Below, piece by piece: positions 10,905-12,113 of a DNA stretch of 12,113 nt (position 1 is the stretch's first letter; every line of letters starts with the position of its first letter). This DNA is from Baffinella frigidus. Taxonomy: Eukaryota; Cryptophyceae; Cryptomonadales; Baffinellaceae. The notes beneath the pieces were generated by a model that saw only the letters and a list, made by a program, of their open reading frames with translations, was not told the DNA's origin and did no database searches. Location: assembly GCA_026770585.1 (NCBI GenBank), contig MU646330.1, positions 1,186,173-1,198,285 of the forward strand. Reading direction: 5' to 3'. The position numbers were made by a program, and so were the translations under genes.

Positions 10905-11052
10905 TCGGATAGCGAGGGGGCAAATGGATCGAGTATTTTTTTAACTCAGTGCCCACATGGGCACTGAATCGCCCACAAGTTGGACACGACTCGTACCAAT
11001 TTTTGAATTTGTACGCGAATTAAAAAGATCCGTTTGCCCCCTCGCTATCCGA
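10905..11052. mobile_element. Foldback element with 26-bp inverted ends
   Basis: TCGGATAGCGAGGGGGCAAA at the outer left pairs with 11027-11052 with one mismatch. Inside is the hairpin TCAGTGCCCA/TGGGCACTGA at 10946-10967 and an AT-rich part. It is in the intron of the unrecognised gene, 7 nt from a T-family copy. Confidence 0.87.
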
Positions 11053-11059
11053 GCAAGAA

Positions 11060-11167
11060 CAGGGATACCTCGCTCATGAGAAACCGAGCCCCCCTAGGAC
11101 CCTACAGTAGGGCCCTATGGTGGTCTTAGGGGAGGTGGACGTTTCTTGTGAGCGAGGTACCCCTGTA
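11060..11167. mobile_element. T-family foldback MITE (copy 5)
   Basis: A shorter copy of 108 bp. The left arm CAGGGATACCTCGCTCATGA has two changes and its flanking TA is lost (AA). The right arm is intact and TA-flanked. Confidence 0.88.
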
Positions 11168-11195
11168 AGCCCGAGTGCAGTCGACCTTACGCTCC

Positions 11196-11360
11196 GAGGC
11201 GGGCTCGTCCTGCACTAGGACATGTCCTGAGGCGGGCTCGTCCTGCACTAGGACATGTCCTGAGGCGGGCTCGTCCTGGACTAGGACATGTCCTGAGGCG
11301 GGCTCGTCCTGGACTAGGACATGTCCTGAGGCGGGCTCGTCCTGCACTAGGACATGTCCT
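11196..11360. repeat. 33-bp minisatellite, five units
   Basis: Five back-to-back 33-nt units beginning GAGGCGGGCTCGTCCTG; units 3 and 4 differ by one C-to-G change. Each unit ends with the 12-bp palindrome AGGACATGTCCT. Being a multiple of three, all frames look open (EAGSSCTRTCP), which is not evidence of a gene. Confidence 0.95.
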
Positions 11361-11406
11361 GACACGCATTCAGCGCCGTGTGACTCGCCAACTCGCGTAT
11401 ATTCAC

Positions 11407-11470
<64 letters not shown>

Positions 11471-11474
11471 AAGA

Positions 11475-11514
<40 letters not shown>

Positions 11515-11518
11515 AAGA
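11407..11518. repeat. (GA)n microsatellite
   Basis: GA dinucleotide run of over 100 nt with occasional GGGA and AAAG interruptions. Confidence 0.95.
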
Positions 11519-11540
11519 ACAGTCAGAGCCGCGTGTGTAG

Positions 11541-11591
11541 AGGCCCTACCTAGGGGGGGGGGCAGCTCCGAATGCGCGAGGTACCCCTGTA
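11541..11591. mobile_element. T-family right-end fragment (copy 6)
   Basis: A C-rich core piece CCCTACCTAGG, then a G run and GCGAGGTACCCCTGTA. Only the right end remains. Confidence 0.7.
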
Positions 11592-11621
11592 GTCGTGGGG
11601 GACTAGACATAGCGAGGGTGC

Positions 11622-11680
11622 CGGGGTTAGGGTTAGGTGTTTGGTGTTTGGCGTTTGGTGTTGGGTATGGTGTTTGGGGT
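11622..11680. repeat. Telomere-like GGGTTAGG and TGTTTGG repeats
   Basis: Short GGGTTAGGGTTAGG followed by GTGTTTGGTGTTTGGCG-type 7-8 nt units in the intron of the unrecognised gene. Confidence 0.75.
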
Positions 11681-11707
11681 TCCGGGTTTCGGGTGTGAGG
11701 GGCGGAC

Positions 11708-11764
11708 ATTTCCCAGGGAGCCCTTGCTAGTGCGGAGGATGAAGTTGACGAGCGTCTTCTTTTC
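11708..11764 (-). pseudogene. Duplicate of the 3' part of the 11916-12095 exon
   Basis: Repeats KKTLVNFILRTSKGSLGN, close to KKKLVNFILRTSKGSMGN of the intact exon. The GTATGT donor has become GTCCGC and no acceptor is seen upstream, where TTTCGTG heptamers lie. It is either a relic or a decaying tandem exon. Confidence 0.8.
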
Positions 11765-11870
11765 GGGGTTCGTGTTTCGTGTTTCGTGTTTCGTGTTTCG
11801 GGCCTCGTGTTTTGGGATCCGGATCCGGTTCCCATCCGGGTCCGGTTCCCATCCGGATCCGGGATTCAGG
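11764..11870. repeat. TTTCGTG heptamers and CCGGATCCGG blocks
   Basis: Four to five 7-nt TTTCGTG units (11770-11805), then a 20-bp-scale repeat of GGATCCGG and GGTTCCCATCCGG. They lie between the intact exon and its partial copy. Confidence 0.85.
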
Positions 11871-11915
11871 CTTCTGCTTCCGGGTTTGAAGGGGCGGGTT
11901 TGAAGGGGCACATAC

Positions 11916-12095
11916 GTTGCCCATGGAGCCCTTGCTGGTGCGGAGGATGAAGTTGACGAGCTTCTTCTTGTCCTCGCCCAGCTCCCGCTCTGCCTCCCGC
12001 AGCTTCTCGCACCCCGCCTCATCCACCTGGTTTGGCCACGCCCCGTCACTCACCCCGCATCGTGCGAGAAGATAGAACTGCGCGAGAGCGCCCTC
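11916..12095 (-). CDS. Penultimate exon of an unrecognised gene (partial, runs off right edge)
   Basis: The acceptor CTCCCTGCAG precedes GAG at 12095 and a donor GTATGT follows AAC at 11916. The frame between is open: EGALAQFYLLARCG, a possible 9-codon insert VSDGAWPNQ, then VDEAGCEKLREAERELGED, KKKLVNFILRTSKGSMGN. The charged EKLREAERELGEDKKK part looks helical. Codon use is GC-rich and exon-like. The 27 nt at 12027-12053 begin GTGAGT and end CCAG, so they could be a very small intron; both readings keep the frame. I do not recognise the family. A partial copy lies at 11708-11764. Confidence 0.65.
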
Positions 12096-12113
12096 CTGCA
12101 GGGAGGGAGGGGG

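Noticed and set aside
11196-11360. CRISPR-like array
   Set aside because: Units are contiguous with no spacers, in a eukaryotic intron.
11196-11360. p53-like response elements (GGACATGTCC)
   Set aside because: Resemblance arises from one repeated unit and there is no evidence for such a factor in this organism.
11175-11540. Repeat protein with EAGSSCTRTCP and RERERE stretches
   Set aside because: Simple translation of a 33-bp minisatellite and a GA run; open in several frames because of period, not selection.

Overview
This is a nuclear genome window from a eukaryote with spliceosomal introns. Coding exons are short (39-138 nt), carry weak splice donors, and sit in a sea of foldback (inverted-repeat) elements and telomere-type heptamer arrays. 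The TTTAGGG tracts match the telomere repeat used by plants, many green algae, dinoflagellates and some other protists. With the intron-dominated layout, an algal or protist genome is the best guess, but I cannot name the species. No bacterial genes, tRNA or rRNA genes, or CRISPR array are visible.

The main gene is on the minus strand and runs off the left edge: the first part of RAD50, the ABC-type ATPase of the MRE11-RAD50 DNA-repair complex. It was pieced together from eight exons (7437-7526, 7209-7271, 6034-6158, 5064-5102, 3932-3998, 3045-3104, 1785-1858, 332-401). They join with consistent phases into 588 nt / 196 codons and run from the N-terminal strand through Walker A and the Q-loop region to the start of the coiled coil. 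Seven introns take up about 6.6 kb. A second, unrecognised minus-strand gene occupies the right edge (exons about 11916-12095 and 10505-10588) and ends upstream of RAD50.

Almost all the rest is repeat. I distinguish several foldback families by their ends: (T) TA/CAGGGGTACC ends, six full or partial copies at 9.3-11.6 kb; (C) CCACACAG ends, six full or partial copies inside RAD50 introns; (P) 160-bp near-perfect palindromes, two copies in opposite orientation; (S) CTTAAGTGGCGAG ends; plus single elements at 1206-1330, 3336-3535, 4048-4141, 6723-6893 and 10905-11052. T, C, P and S have unrelated ends but share core motifs built from CCTAGGACC and CCTACNGTAGG. Telomere-like arrays lie at 404-632, 686-815, 1992-2222 and (GGGGATA) 3612-3684.

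Three patterns stand out. First, five of the eight RAD50 exons, and one exon of the second gene, have extra partial or decayed copies next to them. Second, after each of exons 3-8 the end of a foldback element lies only 17-46 nt inside the intron from the splice donor. Third, the acceptors of exons 7 and 8 abut CCCTAAA-type telomeric arrays, which on the transcribed strand resemble branch-point plus pyrimidine tracts. Together these suggest introns built or remodelled by foldback elements, exon-edge duplication and telomeric repeats.
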